Shown: positions 16,419 through 25,455, counted from the first letter of the stretch. The stretch is 32,956 bases of DNA from XYA12-FULL-58-9 sp001798605 (GCA_036736205.1 DAINMX010000052.1:1-32956); one strand, 5' to 3'. Made by a program: numbers and translations. Notes: a model not told the origin generated them from the sequence alone.

Positions 16419-17282
16419 ATGGCAACGGTAACCGCCAATGAAATCATTGCGGCGCTCACAATCGCCCTTGTCGCGGCGTCGTGCGAACGCAGTTGCCTGT
16501 GTGCCAGCGCGACCAGCGCGACCAGCGCGACCAGCACTGCTAGCACAGCCGCGGGAAAGAACATCGTGGCCTTCGAGCAACGAAAGTTTGTCCACAACGG
16601 CTCTGAGTTGCGTTTTTTCTTTGCGGCACCGGTCAAGGTGGCTGCGAAAGCCGAGGAGGATGTTACCTATCCCGTGTTGTTGTTTCTCCACAGCGCGGGT
16701 TCCCGTGGGGCGAGGCACGGCGAGCACATCGCGCACATCACAGAGTTCCTGCGCGTGGCGTCATTGCAACATCCGATGTACGTCGTCGCACCTGTTGTGC
16801 CACGGGGCGAGCTTTGGGCGACGTACGGATGGTCCACCGAACACAGCGTCATGCAGGCGGAGCCTACGGACAATCTGCTATTGACCAGGCAGCTCTTGAA
16901 TCAACTGCAGGCAGAGCTTCCCATCGATACAGAGCGCATCTACGTGACCGGCGTCTCGATGGGGGGATATGGAACCTGGGAGGCTGTTCAGCGTTGGCCC
17001 GGGGATTTCGCGGCGGCGGTGCCGATTTGTGGCGGCGGTGATCCAACGAGAGCAAACACTCTGGTGAACATGCCCATCTGGGCATTTCACGGCATCGACG
17101 ACGACGTGGTCCCGGTCGCTGAGACCCGCCAAATGATCGAGGCGATCCGCCGAGGCGGTGGCGAGCCGCGGTATACCGAGTACCCAGCCGTCAACCATGC
17201 AGCATGGGAGCCCGCCTACCGTGAGCCAGGTCTCATCGAGTGGTTGTTCACACAAAGAAAGACAGTTCCAAGCCCTCAATGA
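16419..17282 (+). CDS. Exported alpha/beta hydrolase (esterase/phospholipase-like)
   Basis: A 287-residue protein. The N-terminus is hydrophobic and reaches LVAASC, an acceptable but atypical lipobox, followed by a Ser/Ala/Thr linker encoded by 9-bp tandem repeats. The body is an alpha/beta hydrolase of the polyhydroxybutyrate-depolymerase/prolyl-oligopeptidase-like group: VLLFLHSAGSRG (oxyanion region), nucleophile elbow GVSMGGYG, the Asp-bearing HGIDDDVVPV and the His of NHAAWEPAY. All three catalytic residues are present, so it should be active on an extracytoplasmic ester or peptide. GGAG lies 8 nt before the ATG, inside the end of the ABC exporter gene, and the two are almost certainly co-transcribed. 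Confidence 0.85.
   Translation: MATVTANEIIAALTIALVAASCERSCLCASATSATSATSTASTAAGKNIVAFEQRKFVHNGSELRFFFAAPVKVAAKAEEDVTYPVLLFLHSAGSRGARHGEHIAHITEFLRVASLQHPMYVVAPVVPRGELWATYGWSTEHSVMQAEPTDNLLLTRQLLNQLQAELPIDTERIYVTGVSMGGYGTWEAVQRWPGDFAAAVPICGGGDPTRANTLVNMPIWAFHGIDDDVVPVAETRQMIEAIRRGGGEPRYTEYPAVNHAAWEPAYREPGLIEWLFTQRKTVPSPQ
16504..16536 (+). repeat. 9-bp tandem repeat CCAGCGCGA, about 3.6 copies, in the esterase linker
   Basis: Three perfect CCAGCGCGA copies (16504-16530) and a partial fourth encode the Ser-Ala-Thr repeats of the linker just after the membrane-anchor cysteine. The unit is in frame, so copy-number change would only alter linker length. Confidence 0.9.
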
Positions 17283-17321
17283 TCACAGAGGTCGGTCTCG
17301 TTTGTCTCCCCATGACAGTGG

Positions 17322-17337
17322 CCTGCCCGGAGGCAGG
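17322..17337. terminator. Inverted repeat between convergent genes, possible bidirectional terminator
   Basis: CCTGCC (17322-17327) and GGCAGG (17332-17337) form a 6-bp GC-rich stem around CGGA, in the 73-bp gap between the convergent hydrolase and beta-helix genes. No T-tract is visible on either strand, so the call is weak. Confidence 0.3.
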
Positions 17338-17355
17338 TCGCGGGGTCCACTTCCG

Positions 17356-19638
17356 TCACAACGCCAACAACACAATCGATGAGAAGGGTGCAAGTGTGAC
17401 AGACGACTCATATTCAACACCCTCGGCGTCAGTCATTGGCGCATCAAGGGGAAAGACTTTGTCCTCTGACGTATCGTTGTACAGAAGCTGAACATCAGAA
17501 AGCGTTGTGGGAATTAGCGTAGAGTTGGCCTCCTGCCCCGAAAACACACGCCAGTCGGTCAGGTCATAAGGGACGACCGAGTATGACGGCAACACGTGCA
17601 GTGCGCTAAAAAGTCCGGGCCCGTCCGACTCAACGATGAACGTATTGTTGTCACTTGTCCCAAAACCACCGATTGAATATGTTCGGCCATCACACAACTC
17701 CATTATGCCTTGTGTGTTTGAACCTTGAACAATTAGGTTTCCATACAGCGAATTTTCAGCAGCCATCACCCAATATTCTGTATCCTGATATAAATTCTGA
17801 ATACTCATGCCGAATTTTGTGCAGTTGTAGAATGTATTATTATAAACGAGATTGCTCGTTGGATTATTCATATGAATGCCATTTTTAGCCATATTCATGA
17901 TGGTGTTGTTGTAGAAGGACACATGATTGGAAACCCCGTCAGAATATAGACCATTCGCGCCACCATTCATCACAATATTGTTGTATACCTCCTGCCCCAT
18001 ACTTGGTGGATTGGTTGTTTCAATGTAAGTGTAAATGCCGGCGCCGTCTGTCAATAGATTACAGAAATTGTCCACCTTGTTGTGTCTGATTTTGATATTG
18101 TTGTTGCTAAAAATTATCGGTATATAACCGCTATTTGTAATGACATTATTTTCGATAATTCCATCTGCACTTCGTATCTTCAGTCCATAATACGAGGCAC
18201 CCGATTTGTTACCCATACCAGCAATCATCCCGGAGTTGTTCACATGGCAATTCCTTACTGCCGTTGTCTTTACATTGACATTCATGGCTATCCCGTTTGT
18301 ATTGTCGAAAGTGCAGCCATCCACCGTGAGGATGTTTGAACTACCACCCCAGAATGCCACGTCACCATGGTTAGTAAAATCGCAGTTTTGGAAAAAGATA
18401 TTTTCTGACAAATAAATGTATACGCCAAAATTATTACTACCCTCAATTGACAAATCCTTAAATGTGTTGCTGTTTCGATAACTGATATCGATCAATTTGT
18501 CGATAACGCTGGCCTTGATTGTGTGGTCGCTTGGATTGTTGGCGCCAAAATACATGAACAGATGTTCGCCGGTAGAATACCAATCACCAAACTCTGTGAG
18601 GGCATTGGCACTACGTTGTAGAAAATAGCTAAAAACGCCATTAACCAAAACTGGGCTGTACGTGGAACCACTCGCGTAGGTGATTGTGCCGTCTCTGTGC
18701 TCGGTGATTAGGTTTCTGTCAATAGTCCAATTGTTCTTCTTAATGACCACCTCTGCTCCGGTCCAGTTTGGGGAGTCAACCAATTGGTTATCTGCAATTG
18801 AAGTTGTTCCTACAAACGATTCGAAAGTAAGCCATTCGGTCTTGGGGTATCTACCCATAGGAGTAGGAGCACCGTCTACGGTCACCGAATTCGCATCTGC
18901 CGGCCAAGGGGCACTGTAGATCCCATTGGCTTGTTCAATCCATCCGGTGACGGTTCGGAATCCACTGATGACCGGTTTGGCGCCCGTGCCATAGGCTCCG
19001 AAGGTGATAGATGATCGTGGCGATATCAACTGTTCAGTGAATATCTCCCCACGTCTGAGCAGCACGGTATCTCCCGCGGCCAATGTTGCGGCATTGACCC
19101 TGGCCAATGTTTTCCAAGGGACGGCCGGTGTGGTGCCCAAATTGGCGTCATCACCGAGGTTGCTCACATAGTAGGTAGGAATGCTACATTCTGGGTCGGC
19201 ACTGCAGCCAAAGCTCGTGCCCGAGCCGCTACACATGTCGCAGGTGTTTGTGCAAAGGGCCACGTCGGCCGAACAGTTGAACTCCGTACCGCTGCCAACG
19301 CAGGTGGCGCAACTGCCCGTACACGACGTCGCATTCGGTCGGCAGTTCCCCGTGGCGGCGTCGCGGACAGCGCACGAGCCGCTGCAGACCGTCGGAAAAC
19401 AAGCCCCATCGCCACACAACCCGCTCGGGCATTGTGCGTTCGTTTCACAGCTACGCTGCACCGAAATTTTTCCAACGCCGCAACCCGACAGTGCGGCGAT
19501 CAGGAGTAGACACCGCGCGGCAAAACGCAGTCGCAGGCGTTTCCAGTAGATAGTGTTGATCCTCCTTCGAGGCCTGGGCCTGAACGACGGATCGAGTTGG
19601 CCAACAGATGCCTTCACATGAGCCCTGTTCTCGGTCAA
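17356..19638 (-). CDS. Cys-rich, right-handed beta-helix lipoprotein (compositional chimera)
   Basis: 760 residues in the longest form. A lipoprotein signal occurs late (LLLIAALSGC, about residues 43-52), after a basic stretch, so the true start may lie downstream of 19638. An exact AGGAGG lies at 19561-19566 (minus strand), but only an ATC codon follows at suitable distance. Next come cysteine-rich segments (CETNAQCPSGLC, CTNTCDMCSGSG) like those of other lipoproteins here. From about residue 165 the protein is a pectate-lyase-like parallel beta-helix: WKTLARVNAATLAAGDTVLL, then many short Asn/Gly/Ile-rich rungs such as IENNVITNSGYIPIIFSNN. The beta-helix DNA is strikingly AT-rich (33% G+C in sampled 60-bp lines against 60-65% nearby), suggesting acquisition of that part by transfer. 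A polysaccharide-binding or -cleaving surface role is plausible. Confidence 0.82.
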   Translation of the reverse strand: MTENRAHVKASVGQLDPSFRPRPRRRINTIYWKRLRLRFAARCLLLIAALSGCGVGKISVQRSCETNAQCPSGLCGDGACFPTVCSGSCAVRDAATGNCRPNATSCTGSCATCVGSGTEFNCSADVALCTNTCDMCSGSGTSFGCSADPECSIPTYYVSNLGDDANLGTTPAVPWKTLARVNAATLAAGDTVLLRRGEIFTEQLISPRSSITFGAYGTGAKPVISGFRTVTGWIEQANGIYSAPWPADANSVTVDGAPTPMGRYPKTEWLTFESFVGTTSIADNQLVDSPNWTGAEVVIKKNNWTIDRNLITEHRDGTITYASGSTYSPVLVNGVFSYFLQRSANALTEFGDWYSTGEHLFMYFGANNPSDHTIKASVIDKLIDISYRNSNTFKDLSIEGSNNFGVYIYLSENIFFQNCDFTNHGDVAFWGGSSNILTVDGCTFDNTNGIAMNVNVKTTAVRNCHVNNSGMIAGMGNKSGASYYGLKIRSADGIIENNVITNSGYIPIIFSNNNIKIRHNKVDNFCNLLTDGAGIYTYIETTNPPSMGQEVYNNIVMNGGANGLYSDGVSNHVSFYNNTIMNMAKNGIHMNNPTSNLVYNNTFYNCTKFGMSIQNLYQDTEYWVMAAENSLYGNLIVQGSNTQGIMELCDGRTYSIGGFGTSDNNTFIVESDGPGLFSALHVLPSYSVVPYDLTDWRVFSGQEANSTLIPTTLSDVQLLYNDTSEDKVFPLDAPMTDAEGVEYESSVTLAPFSSIVLLAL

Positions 19639-19769
19639 ATACCCTGGCGTGCCTGGCGACCTTTCAGCACTCTGAACGCCGGGCAGACAAATCCTAGATA
19701 GCTCGTTGTGGCAGTGTCGACAAGGCCAATGCCGCCGGCGTCACCGGCGTTGCGCACACCACAGCTGAC

Positions 19770-20681
19770 ATGACGGACGTCGATTTGACAAACCTCACCT
19801 TCGTGCACGACACTCTGGCGATGATGACGGCGTGGTTGGTGGGTGCCCTGAGCGTCCTCGTGCCCGGTGAGTGCGAGAGCTCTCTCGACGGTGGCGGGCT
19901 GTGGCAGGCCACCCACTGGTTTGAGGCGTCGAGCCCGACGCCGCGGGCTGTCGCCTTGGTCATGCACGGCCTCAATCAAGAGCCCTCACGGATGAACGAG
20001 CTCATTGTCGAGCTCAACAACATGGGCGTTGCCGTCATGCGTTTGGATCTCATCGGCCATGGTTCGGATCCAATCAGCCGTCAACAGACGTTCGCGTCGG
20101 TCGATGCGGACACCTGGCGGCGACAGACCCGTTGCGGCTATCTCTTGACCCGCGAGCGTGCAGATGTGACCGGTGTGCCTCTGGTCTTCGTTGCTTTTTC
20201 ACTGGGGGCGCTCGTTGGCGTAGATCTCGTCAATGGGGGTGGAGCCCGCTTCGAGGCCATGGTGCTCTTGGCGCCCGCGCTGTGTGTCCATTGGTATGCC
20301 AGCGGTGTGCGACTCTTGTCAGCCTGGCCTGGCCTGGTGTTGCCGAGCTCCGCACCCGAGGCCGACCGAGCGAACTTTGGGACACCGATCGCCGCCTACG
20401 AAGCTCTGTTTGCGTTGCAGGAGGGGCTCGAGCCGTTGGCGCGTGACCGCATCAATGTGCCCACTCTCGTTTTCATCGATGAGGACGACGAGCTGGTGGA
20501 CGCCGCCGCCCTGCGCGCCATGATCGCAGACTACGGCCTGAATCGCTGGCAGGGGATCTCCTTGCGCAAATCAATAGACGCGGAGCAGACCTATCATCAC
20601 GTGATCGCCTACCAACGGGCTGTCGGGCAACAGAGCTGGAGCGCGATGCTCGAGCGCATCAAACGCCATCTCTTTGAGTAA
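19770..20681 (+). CDS. Alpha/beta hydrolase (serine aminopeptidase/lysophospholipase-like)
   Basis: A 303-residue protein of the Hydrolase_4-like group. Motifs in order: LVMHGLNQEPSRM (oxyanion loop), MRLDLIGHGSD, the nucleophile turn VAFSLGALVG (AFSLG in place of GxSxG), FIDEDDELVD carrying the likely Asp, and YHHVI with the likely His. ATG 19770 is the longest start; ATG 19821 would begin at MMTAWLVGALSVL, a short hydrophobic segment resembling a signal peptide, so an exported form is possible. Neither start has a clear Shine-Dalgarno. It is divergent from the beta-helix lipoprotein and convergent with the small lipoprotein at 20747. The substrate is unknown. Confidence 0.78.
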   Translation: MTDVDLTNLTFVHDTLAMMTAWLVGALSVLVPGECESSLDGGGLWQATHWFEASSPTPRAVALVMHGLNQEPSRMNELIVELNNMGVAVMRLDLIGHGSDPISRQQTFASVDADTWRRQTRCGYLLTRERADVTGVPLVFVAFSLGALVGVDLVNGGGARFEAMVLLAPALCVHWYASGVRLLSAWPGLVLPSSAPEADRANFGTPIAAYEALFALQEGLEPLARDRINVPTLVFIDEDDELVDAAALRAMIADYGLNRWQGISLRKSIDAEQTYHHVIAYQRAVGQQSWSAMLERIKRHLFE

Positions 20682-20746
20682 CACTTGGGCGTTGGTTTGG
20701 AGGTCGCGCTTAGGCGTCGGTGGCGGGACTCTGTCTGCAGGGAGAA

Positions 20747-21232
20747 TTAGCGGGTTCCGGGAATCTTCACTTTGACGGTGACGTCCACAATGGAGCGCAT
20801 ATCGGAATCGATCTCGATGGGATGGTCGCCACCTTCATAGACCCTTTCTTTGCGAACAAAGGTATTGGAGTCCTCGGCTTCGGCGAAGATGTCCAGCCCC
20901 TCGCTCTTCCACTTGTAGACGTCGGAGCACCCGGGCTCGTACCAGAGGATGTTGGTTGACAGGCCCACATCGTTTTGGGTGACGAAATAGAGAGTCACTT
21001 CGATCTCTTCCTCGGGAAGCGCCGACACGAGGAAGTGAAACGGTGAGTCGTCAGGGAACCGCATTTGGGCGTAGGTCGTCTCGTTGAGCTCGCAACGGGC
21101 GAAGAAGTCGGGACACACCGGTATGTTTTGCAGACAAGGCTGAAGGGATCGGCCCTGCAAGAAAGATTCTTCAGAACCGGGGTCGCAGGCGATCGAGGTT
21201 CCGAGGTAGAGGAGTAGGAGGAGTTGTCTCAT
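20747..21232 (-). CDS. Small lipoprotein of unknown function
   Basis: 161 residues with a compact lipoprotein signal peptide, MRQLLLLLYLGTSIAC, where Cys16 would be lipidated. The remainder is a beta-rich domain with five further cysteines and no family I recognise. Its start is 11 bp after the stop of the large type-3-repeat lipoprotein upstream, so the two are almost certainly one transcript and may act together at the surface. Confidence 0.8.
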   Translation of the reverse strand: MRQLLLLLYLGTSIACDPGSEESFLQGRSLQPCLQNIPVCPDFFARCELNETTYAQMRFPDDSPFHFLVSALPEEEIEVTLYFVTQNDVGLSTNILWYEPGCSDVYKWKSEGLDIFAEAEDSNTFVRKERVYEGGDHPIEIDSDMRSIVDVTVKVKIPGTR

Positions 21233-21243
21233 GGTTGTCTCTA

Positions 21244-23433
21244 CTATGGCACCGACGCGGCGAAGTCGGCATCGGTGATCTCGAGGAAGCCGGAGTCAGG
21301 ATTGCGCGCGCATGACTCGATGTCATTGGGATCCGTGCAGCGGTAGATCACAGGATCGAGGACCGCAACCTTGGCAATGCCTGGCGAGTCGAGTCGGTCT
21401 TCTGGAGCCTGGGTGAAGAACACCAGGATGTGGTTGGTGCCTTCCTCGTGGGTCTCGCCGACGTGGATGATGTCTTCTGCTTCGCGGGTCTGCAGGAGCT
21501 TGATGTTGGAGATTTGCACGTCGTAGCAGTTGCGGTCGGAGGTGGAGATCAACGGGAAGACTTCGGTGTCTTCATCGGGAAGCCAATTTTCGTGGACGTA
21601 TACCTTGATTTCCAAGATTTCGCCGGTCGACGCGCTCTCAGCGCGCAGAGTGTACATTCCGCTTCCCTCGTCGATGACCGTGGGGATGGGTGTGAAATAG
21701 GGCGGAATCTGCCACCTGGCGTCGCTCCACTCGACGCTGCGTGGTGAGGCATCGCGGCCGTCGGCGCTCATCGTCTTGCCGGTGTAGTTCCACCGCAACA
21801 GGCCCGCTCCACCAACGACGTTGTTGGATGCAGAACGGAAGCTGATGGCGCGAAGCTGCCGAGTGTCCTCCATGTCGGAGACGGTGCGGATTCCGAGATC
21901 AATGATCTCCGTGCGGTAACCCTCTGCTCCTCGCAGGCGGCCATCGTTGGTCCGCGGGTTCGTGTGTGCCAACACTTCCTCAGCATTGGCGATGCCATCA
22001 CCGTCAAAATCGAGCAAACGGTCGTCCGCAGAGGTTGGCACGGTGCTACTCATAAATTCGAGCGCGTCGGGTAAGCCATCGCCGTCTGTGTCGGGAATTG
22101 ACGGGCTTGTTTGCAAGAGTCCCTCTTCGCAGTCGTTGAGGAGATCGAGGTCTTGATCGGGAATGATGCCGAGTATCTCTGGATCAGGACAGGAAGCCGG
22201 TCGGTCGGTGTTGTCGGTCGGGTCTTGGCGCGGGAAGGCTCGAAACTCGAGACGGTCGCTGAGCCCATCTCCGTCGGTGTCCCAGTTGTCGGTATTGGTG
22301 TGCGGCTGTGCTCGTGCTTCCTCATAATCTGCCAAACCGTCACCATCGCTGTCGATGACCGGGCCGTCGATTGCCAGCTTGACGTTGATATTGTAGGCGA
22401 CGATATCTTTTCGTTTCAGCTGGATCGAAGTGGCTGCCGCGTCGAGGCGGATCTCCATGACGGCGGGGCATTCGAACTCACGAAACAATCCGTCCCCTGC
22501 GAAGGACAGGGCAGAATAAACCTGACTCGCTTGTTCGTTGTAGACCTCCCAGCTCAAGCTGCCAAAGGGCGACGGCGGACTGCCTGCGGTGGCGCAGCAA
22601 GCGGAGCAGTAGTTGGGGTTGTCACCCACGCAGGATCCCCCGCAACTGCAGGCCGTGCTGCCCTCCGGCAAATGGCAGCCGTATCCTGTCGGTGGCGCAG
22701 TGATGCTGCGATTGCCAAAATAGAGCAGACCTATGTTCAGGCGAAACTCCAACGCTCCTTTGCTGTAAACAAAGTCTCGCAGATGCTCGACCTGTTGCAC
22801 CAGCTGCGAGGTGGCCACAGAGTTTGTTGGCGGTCCGGCGAGGAGCATAAATACCAGATAACGACTACGCAGGATTTCACCCGCCGATGAGGACGCCATG
22901 TCGGCAGTAATGAAGCTCTCGGCCTGGGATATGGCATTGGAGATGTCCCGTTGGTTGCCCGTGGGCAGCGAAAGGGCGCTCTGCAAGAGGCCGCCGTCGA
23001 TATCACGGCCGGAGAAGAACTGTTGTGCATCGCATGGGGGCGGTTGGCACAATGCCGCGGGCACTGGGGTAATGGGTTTCGATACATTGGAGATGCCAGC
23101 AAAGCCGAGGCGAACGTTCTGCTGGTTGCGCATGCGGTCAACGAAACCATTGAGACTGCCCGAGGCGCATGTCGACGCACCTGGTCCGCAGAACCTGTAG
23201 AGGTCAGGGTCGGCGTTGAACATCGCATTGGTGGTGTCGATCATCGTGAGAATCTTCACCGGGAAATTGGGACCCGTGATGTCCTCTGTGCACAACCGTC
23301 CAGTAATGGCGATGCGATCGGGGCGGTAGGGCTCGACACCCGTCGCGGTGTAGATATCGGAGTCGGTGCAGCCCAAGGCCACCATGAGTGGAATGAACAG
23401 GCAGATCTTTAGCATGGCAGTGCAGTTTTTCAT
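21244..23433 (-). CDS. Large lipoprotein with vWA-like domain and thrombospondin type-3 calcium repeats
   Basis: 729 residues from the ATG at 23433, which has GGGGAAG upstream and opens into a signal peptide ending LMVALGC; an in-frame TTG four codons earlier adds nothing. Residues about 60-340 resemble a von Willebrand A domain (VKILTMIDTTNAM, later LRDFVYSKGALEFRLNIGLLYFG), but the metal-site DxSxS is degenerate, and it carries a cysteine-rich insert (CSCGGSCVGDNPNYCSACC). Residues about 360-490 hold repeated DSDGDGLADYEEA, DTDGDGLSDRLEF, DTDGDGLPDALEF and DFDGDGIANAEEV units, classical type-3 calcium loops. A beta-rich C-terminal domain follows. A surface adhesion or scaffold role fits. 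It is transcribed with the small lipoprotein gene and divergently from the propeller lipoprotein at 23563. Confidence 0.85.
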   Translation of the reverse strand: MKNCTAMLKICLFIPLMVALGCTDSDIYTATGVEPYRPDRIAITGRLCTEDITGPNFPVKILTMIDTTNAMFNADPDLYRFCGPGASTCASGSLNGFVDRMRNQQNVRLGFAGISNVSKPITPVPAALCQPPPCDAQQFFSGRDIDGGLLQSALSLPTGNQRDISNAISQAESFITADMASSSAGEILRSRYLVFMLLAGPPTNSVATSQLVQQVEHLRDFVYSKGALEFRLNIGLLYFGNRSITAPPTGYGCHLPEGSTACSCGGSCVGDNPNYCSACCATAGSPPSPFGSLSWEVYNEQASQVYSALSFAGDGLFREFECPAVMEIRLDAAATSIQLKRKDIVAYNINVKLAIDGPVIDSDGDGLADYEEARAQPHTNTDNWDTDGDGLSDRLEFRAFPRQDPTDNTDRPASCPDPEILGIIPDQDLDLLNDCEEGLLQTSPSIPDTDGDGLPDALEFMSSTVPTSADDRLLDFDGDGIANAEEVLAHTNPRTNDGRLRGAEGYRTEIIDLGIRTVSDMEDTRQLRAISFRSASNNVVGGAGLLRWNYTGKTMSADGRDASPRSVEWSDARWQIPPYFTPIPTVIDEGSGMYTLRAESASTGEILEIKVYVHENWLPDEDTEVFPLISTSDRNCYDVQISNIKLLQTREAEDIIHVGETHEEGTNHILVFFTQAPEDRLDSPGIAKVAVLDPVIYRCTDPNDIESCARNPDSGFLEITDADFAASVP

Positions 23434-23562
23434 GGTCTTCCCCAAGCCAGTCTACCCGCTGTTGGGCCCAATGCCCATGGGTATGTGTGGCCCCGCGTTT
23501 TGTGGTCAATTGCCCAGCAGAGCAGGGTGGCCACGCCGCAGTTCTTGGGGTACCCTCGCACT

Positions 23563-25455
23563 ATGGTTCGAAAGCATCGACATCCTCTTTTTGCTGTTCT
23601 GCTCATGTCTGCGAGCTTTGCGGGCTGCCAGGAGAAAACCGCTGGGGCGGTCGCCAAGGGCGACGTGGATGAGCCACCGAGGTGGCATTTCGAGACGATT
23701 GAGCACAACCAAGGCAACATGACCTTCACCGATGTCTGGGGTCGCAGTGATGGTGCGCTGTTTGTCGTTGGTTGGTATGGGGCGATCATCACCAACCGGG
23801 CGACCCCCACAAACCCCGAGGGTCATTGGAAGACCATGCCTTCGGGGACCACAGAGCATCTCACCGGCATTTGGGGTGTTGAGAACGGTCGTGACTTTGG
23901 TCAGGAGCGAGTTGATGGTGAGATGTTTGCGGTGGGGTGGAACGGAACCCTGTTGCATTTTCATCCCAACCCGTCTGCTGTCGCCAATCCAACCCCTGAG
24001 AATGGAGTGTGGCAGACGATCTCAGAGCCTGGGGTTGGCTTCACTCCCTATGTGAAGATCGATCCGTTTTGTCCCGACTCCGACGGCGATGGAATTCTCG
24101 ACGACGGCGGTGGTGATCCAATCACGGGGGGACCAGACGGTTGGTGGAGTTGCAAGGACACCTGCAAGAGCAGTGGGACCAACAATTGTGATGACAACTG
24201 CCGAAGCAGTCCCAACGGCACCATGCGGCCCATCACCGACCTCGACGACGACTTCGAGAACCAGACATGTTTGGAATGGCCCGACGATGGTGCATTTCTA
24301 CCGGCGACCTGCGGCGGAACCTGTGCAGGAGGTGAGGACTGCATCGATGGCTATTGTGGCGAGAGGGCACCGCAGGCCGATCCCGACGCCGACGGTGTCG
24401 GCACGGTCTGTGACAGAGAGATTGGCGAGCGGGACCTCGATGAATTTCGTCCGACGCTCATGGATGTTTGGGCCATGGTCTACGAGAACACCCATGTCAT
24501 GGTGGTGGCGGTTGGCGAGAATGGCACAGTGATCACCTACGCTGGGCCCAACGCCGCGCAGACTGTGGCCGCTCCGTTGTTGCCCATAACCGACCGCGGT
24601 GCGTGGATTGCACAAGAACAACTGGCGTACTTTCATAGCAACGATTGTCCATTCCAAGATCCCGTCGGCCCTGGCCAGAATTGCCAAGGGCGTTTGGCGC
24701 CGCGTTGTCCAGCTCAATGCAATGTCTACAAGACCCAGTGCAATTGTGCGAACGGCGCTTGCTGTGTGAGCGGTGACCAGGATGAGCTCACCGGCGCCGC
24801 CTGTCAGGGGCCCGGGTGCCTGTCCTTGGTCGAGGATCGCACAGGCCTGCGCGCTGACAATGCCTGCGGTGCCCTTGTGGCGGGGGAGTGCTCCGACGCA
24901 TGTCCCTATTGCTTCTTCCGTCTCGACAAAACGTTGCGCGCTGTGACCTCGGATGGCAGCACGGTGGTTGCCGTTGGCGCTGGCGGCACGATCGTCTATC
25001 TCAATCTTGGTGGGCAACTCGATCCCACCGAAGTATGGATTCGTCCCGATTGTGCATCCGCGACGCCCCATCCTCTCGATGAACGCCCGGTCTTGGCGTC
25101 GGTGAGCCAGCGGGAAGGAGTTTTCCACGCTGTCGGTGCTGGTGGTGCCGTGGTGATGATCGCACCGGGGAGCGGCTGTGGTCTCGAAACGCGTCAAGGG
25201 GCACCACCGGCGTTTCTCTCTGGAGTGTTTTCCCTTGGGCAGGAGAGAGGTTACGCAGTCGGTGACTCGGGTGTGCTGCTCGAGTACGGCGGCGACATCG
25301 CGGTGCTTTGTAACCCTGAGCCGACCACGGGCGAGTGCATCGACAATGGCATCTCAGAGAATATCACCGCCCTGTGGGTGACGGGGGCCGGTGAGCTTCG
25401 TCGTCTGTGGCTCGTGGGTGCGAGCGGAATGCTTGTCAAGGTCGGTTATTATTGA
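23563..25455 (+). CDS. Lipoprotein with seven-motif beta-propeller and Cys-rich inserts
   Basis: 630 residues from the ATG at 23563, which begins a lipoprotein signal peptide (LMSASFAGC); the frame is open to 23485 but without signal character. Seven copies of a [VA]VGxxGxh motif are spaced along the protein: VVGWYGAII, AVGWNGTLL, AVGENGTVI, AVGAGGTIV, AVGAGGAVV, AVGDSGVLL and LVGASGMLV. Each would be one propeller blade, as in Ycf48/BNR-like proteins. A type-3-like loop (DSDGDGILDDGGG) and two cysteine-rich inserts interrupt blades 2-3 and 3-4. It is not a recognised enzyme; a ligand- or protein-binding surface role is inferred. The start has only a weak GGGG ribosome site. The ExbB operon begins 117 bp downstream on the same strand. 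Confidence 0.82.
   Translation: MVRKHRHPLFAVLLMSASFAGCQEKTAGAVAKGDVDEPPRWHFETIEHNQGNMTFTDVWGRSDGALFVVGWYGAIITNRATPTNPEGHWKTMPSGTTEHLTGIWGVENGRDFGQERVDGEMFAVGWNGTLLHFHPNPSAVANPTPENGVWQTISEPGVGFTPYVKIDPFCPDSDGDGILDDGGGDPITGGPDGWWSCKDTCKSSGTNNCDDNCRSSPNGTMRPITDLDDDFENQTCLEWPDDGAFLPATCGGTCAGGEDCIDGYCGERAPQADPDADGVGTVCDREIGERDLDEFRPTLMDVWAMVYENTHVMVVAVGENGTVITYAGPNAAQTVAAPLLPITDRGAWIAQEQLAYFHSNDCPFQDPVGPGQNCQGRLAPRCPAQCNVYKTQCNCANGACCVSGDQDELTGAACQGPGCLSLVEDRTGLRADNACGALVAGECSDACPYCFFRLDKTLRAVTSDGSTVVAVGAGGTIVYLNLGGQLDPTEVWIRPDCASATPHPLDERPVLASVSQREGVFHAVGAGGAVVMIAPGSGCGLETRQGAPPAFLSGVFSLGQERGYAVGDSGVLLEYGGDIAVLCNPEPTTGECIDNGISENITALWVTGAGELRRLWLVGASGMLVKVGYY

Noticed and set aside
17356..19638. 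The AT-rich region as a mobile element or genomic island
   Set aside because: No transposase, integrase, terminal repeats or att-like duplication; the composition shift is confined to one gene's interior.
20682..20746. Terminator between convergent genes
   Set aside because: No inverted repeat of convincing length was found in the gap.
22111..22890. 259-residue frame antisense to the vWA/type-3 lipoprotein
   Set aside because: Mirror of a real gene with a signal peptide and calcium repeats; the antisense product has no recognisable domain.
23485..23562. 26-residue extension of the propeller lipoprotein
   Set aside because: It would bury the signal peptide; the ATG at 23563 gives a standard lipoprotein leader.
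24298..25197. 299-residue antisense frame inside the propeller lipoprotein
   Set aside because: The sense strand encodes a lipoprotein signal and seven regular motifs; the antisense frame has none.
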